From the NCBI GenBank assembly GCA_017744935.1, contig JAGIAI010000042.1, forward strand, positions 1 through 43,280: a DNA stretch of 43,280 nt. The letters are read 5' to 3'. How positions within the stretch are numbered: the first letter of the stretch is position 1; the number at the start of each line of letters is the position of its first letter. Under the pieces are notes generated by a model. It made no database searches, was not told the origin of the DNA, and saw nothing but the letters and a program-made list of their open reading frames with translations. The position numbers were made by a program, and so were the translations under genes. This DNA is from Variovorax sp. GTDB taxonomy: Bacteria > Pseudomonadota > Gammaproteobacteria > Burkholderiales > Burkholderiaceae_C. Positions 22,642 to 31,539 of this stretch are shown in pieces.

Positions 22642-25600
22642 ATGGCCAAGTTCTTTATTGATCGACCGATCTTTGCGTGGGTGATCGCGCTGTTCATCAT
22701 CGTGATGGGCAGCGTGGCCATCACGCAGCTCCCGATCTCGCAATACCCGCCCGTGGCGCCGCCCGCGATCGTCATCAGCACCGCCTACCCCGGTGCGTCG
22801 GCACAGACGCTGGAAGACAGCGTGCTGTCGGTGATCGAGCGCGAAATGAATGGCTCGCCCGGCCTCATCTACATGGAGTCGGTCGCGCAGGCGGACGGCA
22901 CCGGCACGATCACGGTCACTTTCGAGACGGGCACCAACCCCGATCTCGCGCAGGTGGACGTGCAGAACCGGTTGTCGCGCGCCACGCCGCGCCTGCCCGC
23001 TGCGGTGACACAGCAGGGCGTGCGCGTCGACAAGTCGCGCAACAACTTCCTGCTGTTCACGATCCTGTCTTCGGACAACCCGGCCTTCGACCCGATCGCG
23101 CTGGGCGACTATGCATCGCGCAACGTGGTGCCTGAACTGCAGCGCGTCGCCGGCATCGGCCAGGCGCAGCTCTTCGGCACCGAGCGTTCGATGCGCGTGT
23201 GGATCGATCCGGCCAAGCTGCAGGGCTACAACCTGTCGCCGGCCGATGTGAACAACGCGATCAAGGCGCAGAACGCGCAGGTGTCGTCCGGCATCATCGG
23301 CGACCTGCCGAACGTGCCGGGGCAGGCGATTGCCGCGACGGTGGTGGTCAACGGCCAGCTCTCGACGGTGGAGCAGTTCGGCAACATCGTGCTGCGCGCG
23401 AACACCGATGGTTCGTCGGTGCGCCTGCGCGATGTGGCACGCATCGAACTGGGCGGCCAGGCCTATTCGACGTCGGCCCGCCTGAACGGCGAGCCCGCGG
23501 TCGGTATCGGCGTGCAGCTCGCGCCGAGCGGCAACGCGCTGCAATCGGCCAAGCTGATCCGCTCCAAGATGGAAGAGCTCTCGAAGTTCTTCCCCGAGGG
23601 TGTGAAGTGGACCATCCCCTACGACAGCTCGCGCTTCGTGAGCATCTCCATCACCGAAGTGGTGAAGACGCTGTTCGAAGCGGTGGCGCTGGTGTTCCTG
23701 GTGATGTTCCTGTTCCTGCAGAACTGGCGCTACACGATCATCCCGACGATCGTGGTGCCGATCGCGCTGCTGGGTACCTTCGCGGTGCTGTTCGCGCTGG
23801 GCTTCTCGATCAACGTGCTGACGATGTTCGGCATGGTGCTGGTGATCGGCATCGTGGTGGACGACGCGATCGTGGTGGTCGAAAACGTCGAGCGGATCAT
23901 GAGCGAGGAAGGTCTATCCCCGCTCGAAGCCGCGCGCAAGGCGATGCGCCAGATCTCCGGCGCGATCATCGGCGTGACCGTCGTGCTGATCTCGGTGTTC
24001 GTGCCGCTCGCCTTTTTCTCGGGCTCGACCGGCAACATCTACCGCCAGTTCTCGGCGGTGATGGTGGCGTCGATCGGGTTCTCGGCGTTCATGGCGCTGT
24101 CGCTCACACCGGCGCTGTGCGCGACGCTGCTCAAGCCGGTCGAAGCAGGCCATCACCACGAGAAGAAGGGCTTCTTCGGCTGGTTCAATCGCGGGTTCTC
24201 TCGCACGGCCAAGGGCTATGAAAGCCTGGTGGCGCGCATCCTGCGCCGCGCGGCGCGCTACCTGATCATCTACGTGGCGATCATCGGCGCGGTCGCCCTC
24301 GCCTACTCCCGACTGCCCACCTCTTTCCTGCCGCAGGAAGACCAGGGCAACATCATCGTGAACGTGCAGCTCCCGCCGGGCGCAACGCAGGAGCGGATGC
24401 TGTCGGTGATCAAGGACGTCGAAAGCTACATCCTCAAGCAGCCCGAAGTGGAAAGCATGGTGGGCGTGCTGGGCTTCAGCTTCTCGGGCCAGGGTCAGAA
24501 CGCGGGCCTTGCCTTCGTGACGCTGAAGGACTGGGCCCAACGCAAGGACCCGGCGCATTCCGCCGATGCATTGGCGGGGCGTGCCTTCGGTGCGCTCTCC
24601 ACGATCCGCGACGCGTTCATCTATCCGCTGAGCCCGCCGCCGATTCCTGAACTGGGTAATGCAAGCGGCTTTACCTTCCGCCTGCAGGATCGCTCCGGTG
24701 CAGGCCACGAGGCGCTGACCAACGCGCGCAACCAGTTGCTGGGCATGGCGAGCAAGAGCCCGATGCTCACGCAGGTGCGCCCGGACGGTCTCGAAGACGC
24801 GCCGCAGTTGCAGATCGACATCGACCGCGACAAGGCGAACGCGCTGGGCGTGACCTTCGATGCGATCAACACGACGTTGTCGACGGCGCTGGGTTCGTCC
24901 TACGTCAACGACTTCCCGAACCGCGGCCGCCTGCAGCGCGTGGTGGTGCAGGCCGACGCGCCGGCGCGGATGCAGCCGGAAGACCTGCTGAAGCTCAACG
25001 CGAGCAACAGCAAGGGCGTGCCGGTGCCGCTGTCGGCTTTCGCGAGCACGCGATGGGTCACGGGTGCGCAGCAGACGGTTCGCTACAACGGCTATCCGGC
25101 AGTGCGTATCTCCGGCTCGGCTGCGCCGGGCTACAGCTCTGGCGCCGCGATGGCGGAGATGGAGAAGATGGCGGCGCAACTGCCCGCCGGCTTCGGCTAC
25201 GAATGGACCGGCCAGTCGCGTGAAGAAAAGCTCGCGGGTTCGCAGGCCATCATCCTGTACGGCTTCGCGATCCTGGCGGTGTTCCTGTGCCTTGCGGCGC
25301 TGTACGAAAGCTGGACGATTCCGCTGTCGGTGATCCTGGTGGTGCCGCTGGGCGTGCTCGGCGTGCTGCTGGCGACGCTGATCCGGTCGTACTCCAACGA
25401 CGTGTACTTCCAGGTGGGCCTGATCACGATCATCGGCTTGTCGGCGAAGAACGCGATTCTGATCATCGAGTTCGCGAAGGACCTGCAGGCGCAGGGCAAG
25501 GGCGTGATCGAGTCGGCACTGGCCGCGGCGCATCTGCGGTTCCGGCCAATCATCATGACCTCGCTGGCCTTCGGTCTGGGTGTGCTGCCGCTGGCTTTGG

Positions 25601-25800
25601 CCACGGGCGCAGGCTCCGCGAGCCAGCGCGCGATCGGCACCGGCGTGCTGGGCGGCATGCTGACCGGCACCGCACTCGCCGTGATTTTCGTTCCGGTGTT
25701 CTTCGTGGTCGTCCGCAGCCTCTTCAAGGGCAGCGAACGCCAGCACCAGATGGACAAGCGCCACGCGGAAGCCGCGGGCATCGAGGAATCTCATGAGTAA
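22642..25800 (+). CDS. RND multidrug efflux pump inner-membrane subunit (AcrB/MexB-like, HAE1 family)
   Basis: A full-length 1052-residue proton-driven trimeric drug pump. The N-terminus MAKFFIDRPIFAWVIALF is the HAE1 hallmark. The proton-relay aspartates D407 and D408 sit in GIVVDDAIVVVENVER at the same numbers as in E. coli AcrB, and the relay lysine is K936 in SAKNAILIIEFAKD. The porter-domain motif GTITVTFETGTNPDLAQVDVQNR is present. AAGGAG precedes the start by about 10 bases. Its last codons and TAA (25798-25800) overlap the ATG of the outer-membrane gene by 8 bases, indicating translational coupling. Substrates are probably hydrophobic drugs or organic compounds, inferred from the family. 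Confidence 0.97.
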   Translation: MAKFFIDRPIFAWVIALFIIVMGSVAITQLPISQYPPVAPPAIVISTAYPGASAQTLEDSVLSVIEREMNGSPGLIYMESVAQADGTGTITVTFETGTNPDLAQVDVQNRLSRATPRLPAAVTQQGVRVDKSRNNFLLFTILSSDNPAFDPIALGDYASRNVVPELQRVAGIGQAQLFGTERSMRVWIDPAKLQGYNLSPADVNNAIKAQNAQVSSGIIGDLPNVPGQAIAATVVVNGQLSTVEQFGNIVLRANTDGSSVRLRDVARIELGGQAYSTSARLNGEPAVGIGVQLAPSGNALQSAKLIRSKMEELSKFFPEGVKWTIPYDSSRFVSISITEVVKTLFEAVALVFLVMFLFLQNWRYTIIPTIVVPIALLGTFAVLFALGFSINVLTMFGMVLVIGIVVDDAIVVVENVERIMSEEGLSPLEAARKAMRQISGAIIGVTVVLISVFVPLAFFSGSTGNIYRQFSAVMVASIGFSAFMALSLTPALCATLLKPVEAGHHHEKKGFFGWFNRGFSRTAKGYESLVARILRRAARYLIIYVAIIGAVALAYSRLPTSFLPQEDQGNIIVNVQLPPGATQERMLSVIKDVESYILKQPEVESMVGVLGFSFSGQGQNAGLAFVTLKDWAQRKDPAHSADALAGRAFGALSTIRDAFIYPLSPPPIPELGNASGFTFRLQDRSGAGHEALTNARNQLLGMASKSPMLTQVRPDGLEDAPQLQIDIDRDKANALGVTFDAINTTLSTALGSSYVNDFPNRGRLQRVVVQADAPARMQPEDLLKLNASNSKGVPVPLSAFASTRWVTGAQQTVRYNGYPAVRISGSAAPGYSSGAAMAEMEKMAAQLPAGFGYEWTGQSREEKLAGSQAIILYGFAILAVFLCLAALYESWTIPLSVILVVPLGVLGVLLATLIRSYSNDVYFQVGLITIIGLSAKNAILIIEFAKDLQAQGKGVIESALAAAHLRFRPIIMTSLAFGLGVLPLALATGAGSASQRAIGTGVLGGMLTGTALAVIFVPVFFVVVRSLFKGSERQHQMDKRHAEAAGIEESHE

Positions 25801-27292
25801 GCACACCCCCAGGCTCGCGCACTGCGTGTCGCTCTCCACCCCCTTGCAGGGGGCAACACCAACGGCCCGGCGAAGCCGGTTCCGCGGCGTTTCCCGAATT
25901 CGCCATGCCGCTGTCGCGGCGGCGGCGATTGCTTTGCTGAGTGCCTGTTCCTTGGCACCCAAGTACGAGCGTCCGGAACTGCCGGTGCCGCAGGCCTTCC
26001 CGAACACGGCCGCACCGGCTGCGCAACAGCCGCCGGCCGGGACCATTGCCTGGCAGGACTACTTCACCGACCCGCGCCTCGTGAAGCTGATCGAGATCGC
26101 GCTGGCGAACAACCGCGACCTGCGCGTGTCGGTGCTCAACATCGAGCAGGCGCGTGCGCAGTTTCAGATCCAGCGTTCCGCCTTGTTCCCGTCGCTCAAC
26201 GCCTCGGCGAGCCAGACGCGGCAGCGGCCCTCGGCGACGGGCATCGGCAACGTGTCGGAAGTCGATGCGGTTGGCGTTGGCATCACGTCGTGGGAGATCG
26301 ACTTCTTCGGCCGGATTTCCAGCCTGAAGGACGCGGCGCTCGCGCAGTACCTCGCTACCGAGGAATCGCGCAAGGCGGCGCAGATCAGCCTCGTCAGTGC
26401 GGTCGCGACCGGCTGGCTCACGGTGCTCAGCGACGACGAGTTCCTCGAGATCACACGCCGCACGATGGAGACGCGTGACGAGTCGCTCAAGCTGACCAAG
26501 CTGCGCTTCGACAACGGCGTGGCGTCGGAAATCGACTACCGCTTTGCCGAATCGCAAGCCGAGACCGCGCGTGCTGCGTATGCGCAACAACAACGCCTGC
26601 GCATGCAGGACGAAAACGCGCTGGCGCTGCTGCTCGGCTCGCCGGTGCCCCCGGAAGCCTTTGCCGGCAGCGCGGCCGGCCTGCAGGCGCTCACGCCGAT
26701 GCAGGACCTGCCCGCGGGGCTGCCCTCGGACCTGCTCACCGAGCGGCCCGACATCCGCGCGGCGGAACAGCAGTTGATTTCCGCCAACGCCAACATCGGC
26801 GCGGCGCGCGCGGCGTTCTTCCCGCGGGTGACGCTGACTTCGTCGATCGGCACTGCGAGCACCGAGTTCTCGGGGCTCTTCAAAAGTGGCTCCAAGGCGT
26901 GGACCTTCGCGCCGCAGATCACGCTGCCGATCTTCGACGCGGGCCGCAACCGCGCGGGCCTCGATTCGGCGAAGGCCGAACGCGAGATCGCAGTGGCGCA
27001 GTACGAGAAGGCCATCCAGACTGCATTCCGCGAAGTCGCCGATGCGCTCGCCGGACAAGCGACCTTCAACGAGGAGTTGCGTGCGCTCATCGCGCAGGCC
27101 AACGCGGAAGAGATTCGCTTCAAGCTGTCGGACATGCGTTATCGCAACGGCATCGCAAGCGGGCTCGATCTGCTGGATGCGCAGCGGTCGCTGTACACCG
27201 CGCAATTGGCGACAGCGCAGGCGCGTCAGGCCAAGTTGCAGAACCAGGTGGCGCTCTACAAAACGCTAGGCGGCGGCTGGAGCACGAGGTAG
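25793..27292 (+). CDS. RND efflux outer-membrane factor (OprM/NodT-like lipoprotein) with repeat-encoded N-terminal extension
   Basis: A 499-residue TolC-superfamily lipoprotein channel that completes the tripartite pump. The lipobox is LLSAC at C52, followed by SLAPKYERPELPVP, the standard start of mature OprM proteins. The barrel and coiled-coil repeats include GITSWEIDFFGRISSLKDAALAQ and LLTERPDIRAAEQQLISANANIGAARAAFFP. The signal peptide core (HAAVAAAAIALLS) normally starts within a few residues of Met; here about 33 extra residues (3-35) are translated from hairpin element copy 3. The only ATG before the core is the one overlapping the pump stop codon; in-frame TTG codons exist inside the repeat. 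Whether the long, basic n-region is still exported well is uncertain. Confidence 0.93.
   Translation: MSKHTPRLAHCVSLSTPLQGATPTARRSRFRGVSRIRHAAVAAAAIALLSACSLAPKYERPELPVPQAFPNTAAPAAQQPPAGTIAWQDYFTDPRLVKLIEIALANNRDLRVSVLNIEQARAQFQIQRSALFPSLNASASQTRQRPSATGIGNVSEVDAVGVGITSWEIDFFGRISSLKDAALAQYLATEESRKAAQISLVSAVATGWLTVLSDDEFLEITRRTMETRDESLKLTKLRFDNGVASEIDYRFAESQAETARAAYAQQQRLRMQDENALALLLGSPVPPEAFAGSAAGLQALTPMQDLPAGLPSDLLTERPDIRAAEQQLISANANIGAARAAFFPRVTLTSSIGTASTEFSGLFKSGSKAWTFAPQITLPIFDAGRNRAGLDSAKAEREIAVAQYEKAIQTAFREVADALAGQATFNEELRALIAQANAEEIRFKLSDMRYRNGIASGLDLLDAQRSLYTAQLATAQARQAKLQNQVALYKTLGGGWSTR
25798..25896 (+). repeat. Dispersed hairpin element, copy 3 (inside the outer-membrane factor gene)
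   Basis: It begins TAAGCACACCCCCAGGCT, on the stop codon of the pump gene. The short hairpin pairs CCCCC with GGGGG around TTGCA. The long hairpin at 25855-25891 keeps the CCGGC/GCCGG core around GAA; the outer stem AACACC/GGCGTT has one mismatch. At 99 bp it preserves the reading frame through the OprM-like leader, and no in-frame stop occurs. Confidence 0.85.
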
Positions 27293-27316
27293 CGGCACAC
27301 CCCCGGGAATGCGCGA

Positions 27317-27345
27317 CAGCTCAGGTCGGGGGTGGTCCCTATAAT
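27317..27345 (+). promoter_or_regulatory. Likely sigma-70 promoter of the cytochrome c gene
   Basis: A perfect -10 TATAAT lies at 27340-27345, 47 bases before the start codon. The -35 region about 17 bases upstream (CAGCTC) is poor, so activation or an alternative spacing is possible. Confidence 0.45.
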
Positions 27346-27392
27346 CCGCCGTGATCTAAAAAGCCCCCGACGAGCCCCACACTGAGGACCCA

Positions 27393-28010
27393 ATGAGCGA
27401 CGAAGTGCACTACCAGGCCACAGAAGAAGCCCACACCGGCCCGATCAAGAATCCCAAGCAACTCCTGCTAGCGGTATTTTTCTCGTTCGTTGCTCCCATC
27501 CTGATCATTGCGGGCCTCGTCTCGTACGTGGTCTCGGGCACCCGGCCCTCGGGTTCGGAACAGGGCGAAGGCATGTCGCTCTACGGCGTTTCGAAGGACG
27601 TCCGTGACCGCGAAGTCGCCGAACGCCTCAAGAAGGTCGGCTCCATCGAAATCCGCGACGCCAACCGTCCGCTCGCCACCGGCGAAGCGGTGTTCAAGGC
27701 GCAGTGCGTGACCTGCCACGGTTCCCCCGGCATTCCCGGCGCGCCGCATTTCAGCGACGCAGCGGCCTGGGGCCCCCGTATCGGCCAGGGCTTCGCGACG
27801 CTCCTCGAGCATGCGCTCAAGGGCAAGGGCGCGATGCCTCCGCAAGGCGGCGGCGACTTCGAAGATCTGGAAATCGGCCGCGCCGTGGTCTACATGGCCA
27901 ACGCCGGCGGCGCCAACTTCCCGGTGCCGGATCGGCCCGCCGCGGCCGCACCGGCCGAAGGTGCTGCGACGGCCGATGCGGCCAAGCCTGCTGAAGGCGC
28001 CGCCAAGTAA
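27393..28010 (+). CDS. Membrane-anchored c-type cytochrome (cytochrome c5-like)
   Basis: A 205-residue monohaem cytochrome c. One N-terminal membrane anchor (about residues 24-47) holds the haem domain in the periplasm. The haem-binding motif is CVTCHG (C105, C108, H109); the axial methionine is M148 in GAMPPQGG, inside a typical class I fold (ending EIGRAVVYMANAGG). A Pro/Ala-rich tail follows. It probably carries electrons in the respiratory chain. A TATAAT box lies upstream and a strong terminator follows at 28031, so it is likely a single-gene transcript. Confidence 0.93.
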   Translation: MSDEVHYQATEEAHTGPIKNPKQLLLAVFFSFVAPILIIAGLVSYVVSGTRPSGSEQGEGMSLYGVSKDVRDREVAERLKKVGSIEIRDANRPLATGEAVFKAQCVTCHGSPGIPGAPHFSDAAAWGPRIGQGFATLLEHALKGKGAMPPQGGGDFEDLEIGRAVVYMANAGGANFPVPDRPAAAAPAEGAATADAAKPAEGAAK

Positions 28011-28030
28011 CGGCCCCCTCCGGAACGAAA

Positions 28031-28057
28031 GAGCCCGCTCATGCGGGCTCTTTTTTT
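28031..28057 (+). terminator. Rho-independent terminator of the cytochrome c gene
   Basis: GAGCCCGC-TCAT-GCGGGCTC (28031-28050), a perfect 8-bp stem, is followed by seven T residues. It starts 21 bases after the stop codon. The stem is preceded by AAA, so read-through from the converging minus-strand gene could also be slowed here. Confidence 0.92.
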
Positions 28058-28070
28058 GCCTGGGCGGCGC

Positions 28071-28616
28071 TTAGAGCGATGGGGCGGGTTTAGCCGCCTG
28101 CCTTGCCTCGGGGCTGGTTACGTAGCCGAAGCGGGCCGGAAGGTCGGCCGCGCGGACGTCTTCGGGCACCCAACGCCCCTGCTCGATCGCCTCCGACGCC
28201 AGGCCGACGTCCTGCGTATGAACGAGGCCGAGGCCAATTGGCGCGGCGAGATACAGCTTGCCGTCCTCGTCGAGCAGGCAGGCCGAGGGCTCGACCTCTT
28301 CGCCCGTGTGGGACCGGACCGAGAGATCCTCGGCCACGCGCCAGATCCACGGCGCCGCTTCGAGCTCGACATAGACACGCTGCGGCCCGTTCTGGAAGAA
28401 CCACTGCCCTTCTGCGTCGTGCTCGTAGTTGCGCTGGATGAATTCGATCAGTTTCTCGTGCTGGAGCATCGAGCCCTTCGATGCCGCGAACGGCCCGGCT
28501 GCCTGCGTGGGCGCATCGCGCAGATACCAGTTGCCGCGGGCATCGAGGCCGAGCCAACCGTAGCAATGCGGCACGTTGGGCCACTTGGCAAGGGCCTGCT
28601 TGACGATGTCGTCCAT
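28071..28616 (-). CDS. Conserved protein of unknown function (DUF type)
   Basis: A 181-residue cytosolic protein without signal peptide or membrane segments. The N-terminal part (WPNVPHCYGWLGLDARGNWYLRD) and the middle (WFFQNGPQRVYVELEAAPWIWRV) recall a DUF2946-like burkholderial family in my memory, but I am not sure of the number. It follows the YheT-like hydrolase by 17 bp in the same minus-strand group and ends 14 bp from the cytochrome terminator. The start chosen is ATG 28614-28616; the frame stays open far upstream, antisense-like to yheT, and that part is not coding. No function can be given. Confidence 0.8.
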   Translation of the reverse strand: MDDIVKQALAKWPNVPHCYGWLGLDARGNWYLRDAPTQAAGPFAASKGSMLQHEKLIEFIQRNYEHDAEGQWFFQNGPQRVYVELEAAPWIWRVAEDLSVRSHTGEEVEPSACLLDEDGKLYLAAPIGLGLVHTQDVGLASEAIEQGRWVPEDVRAADLPARFGYVTSPEARQAAKPAPSL

Positions 28617-28633
28617 CGGGGTATTTTGCTCGG

Positions 28634-29599
28634 CTACCGGTCGGCGAGCCAGCCGACCACGCGCTCGGGCATGCCGCGCACATGGCCGGGCGGAAAGCCG
28701 AGGGGGAACCCCACGTGGCCGCCGTGGGCGGGCTGCCAGAGCGTGACATGCCGGCCGACTTCGCCGGGCCGTGGCAGGCTCGCGGCGGGCACGAAGGGAT
28801 CGTTGACCGCGTTCACCACGAGCGCCGGAATCTCGACCCGATGCAGGTGAGGTTTGGCGGAGCCGCGCGACCAGTAGTCGTCGGTATCGCGAAAACCGTG
28901 AAGCGGTGCGGTGAAGATGTTGTCGAAGTCGTACAGGTCGCGCGCCGCCAGGAGCTTGTCGCGATCGAAGAGGCCCGGGTGCTGCGCCAGCTTGGCCAGC
29001 GCCTTGGGCTTCATGGTCGCGAGAAACATGCGCGTGTAGACGAGCTTGTTGAAGCCCCGCCCGATCGCTGCGCCCCCGGCCGCCAGATCCAATGGCGCGC
29101 AGATCGACGCCACCGCGCGCACGCGCTTCGCCGCCTCGCTGCCGGACTCTTCCACCCACCGCATCAGCGCATTGCCGCCGAGCGAAACACCCACCGCCCG
29201 AACGGCCTTGCGGCCCTGATGAAGGCGCGCGAGGATCCAGTCGATCTCCTCGAAGTCGCCGGAGTGGTAGGCGCGCGGCGCGAGGTTGATCTCGCCGCTG
29301 CAACCGCGGAAGTGCGGCACCGCGTAGTCCCAGCCGCGCTCCAGCGCGAAGGCCGCGAAAGCCTCCGCGTAGTGGCTGCGCGACGAGCCTTCGAGCCCGT
29401 GGAAGAGCACCAGCAGGGGCCTCGGGCCCGCGCGCTGTGCCTCGAGAAAATCGACGTCGATGAAGTCGCCGTCCGGCGTGGTCCAGCGTTCCCGCCGGTA
29501 CGGCGGCAGCGGCGTCATCACGCGCCGGCCGTAGAGGGCGGCCCAAATGGTCTGGAGGTTGCCACCCGGCAACCAGCGCGGTGCGACGTACTGCATCAA
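28634..29599 (-). CDS. YheT-family alpha/beta hydrolase
   Basis: A 321-residue cytosolic hydrolase of the YheT (UPF0017) group. The family start WLPGGNLQTIWAAL is followed by LLVLFHGLEGSSRSHYAEAF (oxyanion region), a DYAVPHFRGCSGE segment, and the nucleophile elbow GVSLGGNALMRW with the catalytic Ser. The His of the triad lies near the C-terminus (PAHGGHVGFPLG). ATG 29597-29599 overlaps the stop of the NTF2-like gene as ATGA, so the two genes are translationally coupled. Natural substrate unknown; YheT relatives act as carboxylesterases. Confidence 0.93.
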   Translation of the reverse strand: MMQYVAPRWLPGGNLQTIWAALYGRRVMTPLPPYRRERWTTPDGDFIDVDFLEAQRAGPRPLLVLFHGLEGSSRSHYAEAFAAFALERGWDYAVPHFRGCSGEINLAPRAYHSGDFEEIDWILARLHQGRKAVRAVGVSLGGNALMRWVEESGSEAAKRVRAVASICAPLDLAAGGAAIGRGFNKLVYTRMFLATMKPKALAKLAQHPGLFDRDKLLAARDLYDFDNIFTAPLHGFRDTDDYWSRGSAKPHLHRVEIPALVVNAVNDPFVPAASLPRPGEVGRHVTLWQPAHGGHVGFPLGFPPGHVRGMPERVVGWLADR

Positions 29600-30051
29600 T
29601 GAAGCGTCTGCGGCGCCTCGGGGGCGTCGCCCGGCTCCTGCGCGCTGCCGGGGCTTGCATGGTGCGCCACCATGCGCCAGCCCTGCGCGGTCTTGTGATA
29701 GACGTTGGTGGCGAGCACGAAGGCGTGCTTGCGTCCTTCGGTGGTCAGCACGTCGATGCGTTCGAGCACGTTGTGAACGGCGCTCGCGAGCGACTCGACC
29801 TTGCGCACCCGCGCCGGCGTCGCGTGGATCGCGCCGCCGTTGCCGAACATGTTCTCGAAGGCGGCGCGGATTGCATCGGCGCCCACCAGCCGAGGGCCGC
29901 CCGGGTGGACGCAGAAGATTTCGTCCTCGTCGGCCCAGCAGTCCATCAACGCGTCGACGTCGCCGCGCTGCAGCGCCTCGTAGAAAGCCGCCTCGACGTC
30001 ATCGGCGGTGCCGCCGATCGTCGCGGCGCGGAGTGTGGTTTTGGTGGACAT
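29596..30051 (-). CDS. SnoaL/NTF2-like protein (SgcJ/EcaC type)
   Basis: A 151-residue NTF2-fold protein, cone-shaped with a central pocket. The start is MSTKTTL at 30051, not the longer frame from 30114. Typical elements are EAAFYEALQRGDVDALMDCWADEDEIFCVHPGGPRLVGADAIRAAFENMF, then HAFVLATNVYHKTAQGWRMVAHHAS. Members range from enzymes to ligand-binding proteins, so the role is open. It overlaps the downstream hydrolase gene by 4 bases and follows the NAD(P)-binding protein gene by 66 bp. Confidence 0.88.
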   Translation of the reverse strand: MSTKTTLRAATIGGTADDVEAAFYEALQRGDVDALMDCWADEDEIFCVHPGGPRLVGADAIRAAFENMFGNGGAIHATPARVRKVESLASAVHNVLERIDVLTTEGRKHAFVLATNVYHKTAQGWRMVAHHASPGSAQEPGDAPEAPQTLH

Positions 30052-30117
30052 GGGTGGGATCTGCAGGAAGGGTGGATTTTGCCTCGTCCACGTGCGGCTG
30101 AGTGCCTTGGGCACGAC

Positions 30118-30879
30118 TCAGGGCGACCCGGCCAGCCAGGCTTCGACGACCTCGCGGACATCGCCCTGGGACGCCCGCCAGACCATCTCGGGCGGCATCA
30201 CCCACGCGCCCGGTGGCGCCAGGCGGAGCGCGACGTCGACCAGCTCGGCGACCTTGGATGCGCGCACCGGCTGCTCGCTCGATGGCACCATGAAGCGCGT
30301 GATCGAGAGCATCCACGCCGCGAGCCGCTCCGCCGGGTTTCCGTAGCGCACCTTTGCAGGCTTCTCCGCGGTACGCACGAGGATCACGCGCTCGAAGCCC
30401 TCGGCGACCACGGCCTGCTCGTCGAGCGAGGCGAGGCCCCGCTTCAGCGCCTCTGGCAAGCGGCCCTGCGCGTGCGGCTGCGCGATGGCAAGGGTTTCGA
30501 CGCCGCTTGCGCGCAGCCATCGCGCGAGCGCCGGCAACTGGTCCGGCGTGGGTGTCCAGAGTGCGCGTTCGCGGTCGTAGTAAAGGCGGGGTGGCTCGAA
30601 CAGGATGAGCGCCGTATCGGCCTCCACCAGCGGCCATTCGTCGATGGGGGCGTCGGGCGTGAGCACGGTCTCGACACCGCTCAGGCCTTCGAGGATCGGC
30701 TCGCGCACCAGCACCAGCGTGTGGTCGAAGCGGTGCCTGCCCGCCAGGCGCCGGACCAGTTCCTGGCCCAGCACACCGGTGGCGCCGGCAACGAGGAGGG
30801 TTCCCGTGCCCGCATCCGCAGCACGCTGCACCGGGCCACGCTGGCCCGCCTGCAATGCATGGATGGGGTCGACCGGCAT
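30118..30879 (-). CDS. NAD(P)-binding protein, atypical short-chain dehydrogenase/epimerase fold
   Basis: A 253-residue protein with an N-terminal Rossmann motif, LLVAGATGVLGQELVRRLAG (GxxGxxG). The rest resembles nucleotide-sugar epimerase or NmrA-like proteins: LAIAQPHAQGRLPEAL occupies the place of the SDR catalytic segment, and no clear YxxxK is visible. The protein may therefore bind cofactor without classical SDR catalysis. The first 25 residues before the Rossmann motif are probably disordered, or the true start is later. It is divergent from lemA and probably leads the minus-strand group with the NTF2-like and hydrolase genes. Confidence 0.82.
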   Translation of the reverse strand: MPVDPIHALQAGQRGPVQRAADAGTGTLLVAGATGVLGQELVRRLAGRHRFDHTLVLVREPILEGLSGVETVLTPDAPIDEWPLVEADTALILFEPPRLYYDRERALWTPTPDQLPALARWLRASGVETLAIAQPHAQGRLPEALKRGLASLDEQAVVAEGFERVILVRTAEKPAKVRYGNPAERLAAWMLSITRFMVPSSEQPVRASKVAELVDVALRLAPPGAWVMPPEMVWRASQGDVREVVEAWLAGSP

Positions 30880-30923
30880 GCCGCTATGCTACCTTTGCCA
30901 ACTCCACAACAAGGGACCTTGCG

Positions 30924-31520
30924 ATGATGAAACGCTGGCTAATGATCATCCTCGCCGCACTCGCCCTCTCGGGCTGCGGCTACAACGATTTCCAGCGGCT
31001 CGACGAGGCCAGCAAATCGGCCTGGAGCGAGGTGCTCAATCAATACCAGCGGCGCGCGGATCTCGTGCCGAACATCGTGGCCACGGTCAAGGGCGAAGCC
31101 AATTTCGAGCAGGAGACACTCACCAAGGTCATCGAGGCGCGGGCCAAGGCGACGTCGATCCAGGTGACGCCGGAGACGCTCAACAACCCAGAGGCCTTCA
31201 ACAAGTTCCAGCAGGCGCAGGGCGAGCTGTCGAGCGCGCTGTCGCGGCTGATGGTGGTGGCGGAGCAGTACCCGAACCTCAAGGCCAACCAGGCTTTTCG
31301 CGACCTGCGAGTGACGCTCGAGGGCACCGAGAACCGCATCACCGTGGCGCGCAACCGCTACATCCAGACGGTCCAGGAATACAACGTGCTCGCGCGCAGC
31401 TTCCCGACCAACCTGACCGCCAAGATCTTCAACTACGACCCCAAGCCGAACTTCTCGGTGCAGAACGAGGCACAGATCTCGACGCCGCCGACCGTCGACT
31501 TCAGCGCGCCGAAGAAGTAG
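30924..31520 (+). CDS. lemA: LemA family lipoprotein
   Basis: A 198-residue LemA-domain protein. MMKRWLMIILAALALSGCG is a signal peptide with lipobox LSGC, whereas many LemA proteins have only an anchor. The helical domain shows the family pattern: WSEVLNQYQRRADLVPNIVATVKGEANFEQETLTKV, then AQGELSSALSRLMVVAEQYPNLKANQAFRDL, then ENRITVARNRYIQTVQEYN. It is followed 19 bp later by a TPM-domain membrane protein and then a second TPM protein, a conserved lemA-TPM group thought to act at the envelope; its exact role is unknown. AAGGGA precedes the start. Confidence 0.95.
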   Translation: MMKRWLMIILAALALSGCGYNDFQRLDEASKSAWSEVLNQYQRRADLVPNIVATVKGEANFEQETLTKVIEARAKATSIQVTPETLNNPEAFNKFQQAQGELSSALSRLMVVAEQYPNLKANQAFRDLRVTLEGTENRITVARNRYIQTVQEYNVLARSFPTNLTAKIFNYDPKPNFSVQNEAQISTPPTVDFSAPKK

Positions 31521-31539
31521 GCCGGCACGGCCGCCTGCC

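Noticed and set aside
23914..26046. Minus-strand open frame of 710 codons opposite the RND pump
   Set aside because: The pump on the plus strand has full-length, residue-exact homology features; the antisense product is a repetitive Arg/His/Gln-rich shadow.
28617..29660. Upstream extension of the frame of the unknown protein at 28071 (529 codons in total)
   Set aside because: The extra part is out of frame with, and overlaps, the YheT-like hydrolase on the same strand.
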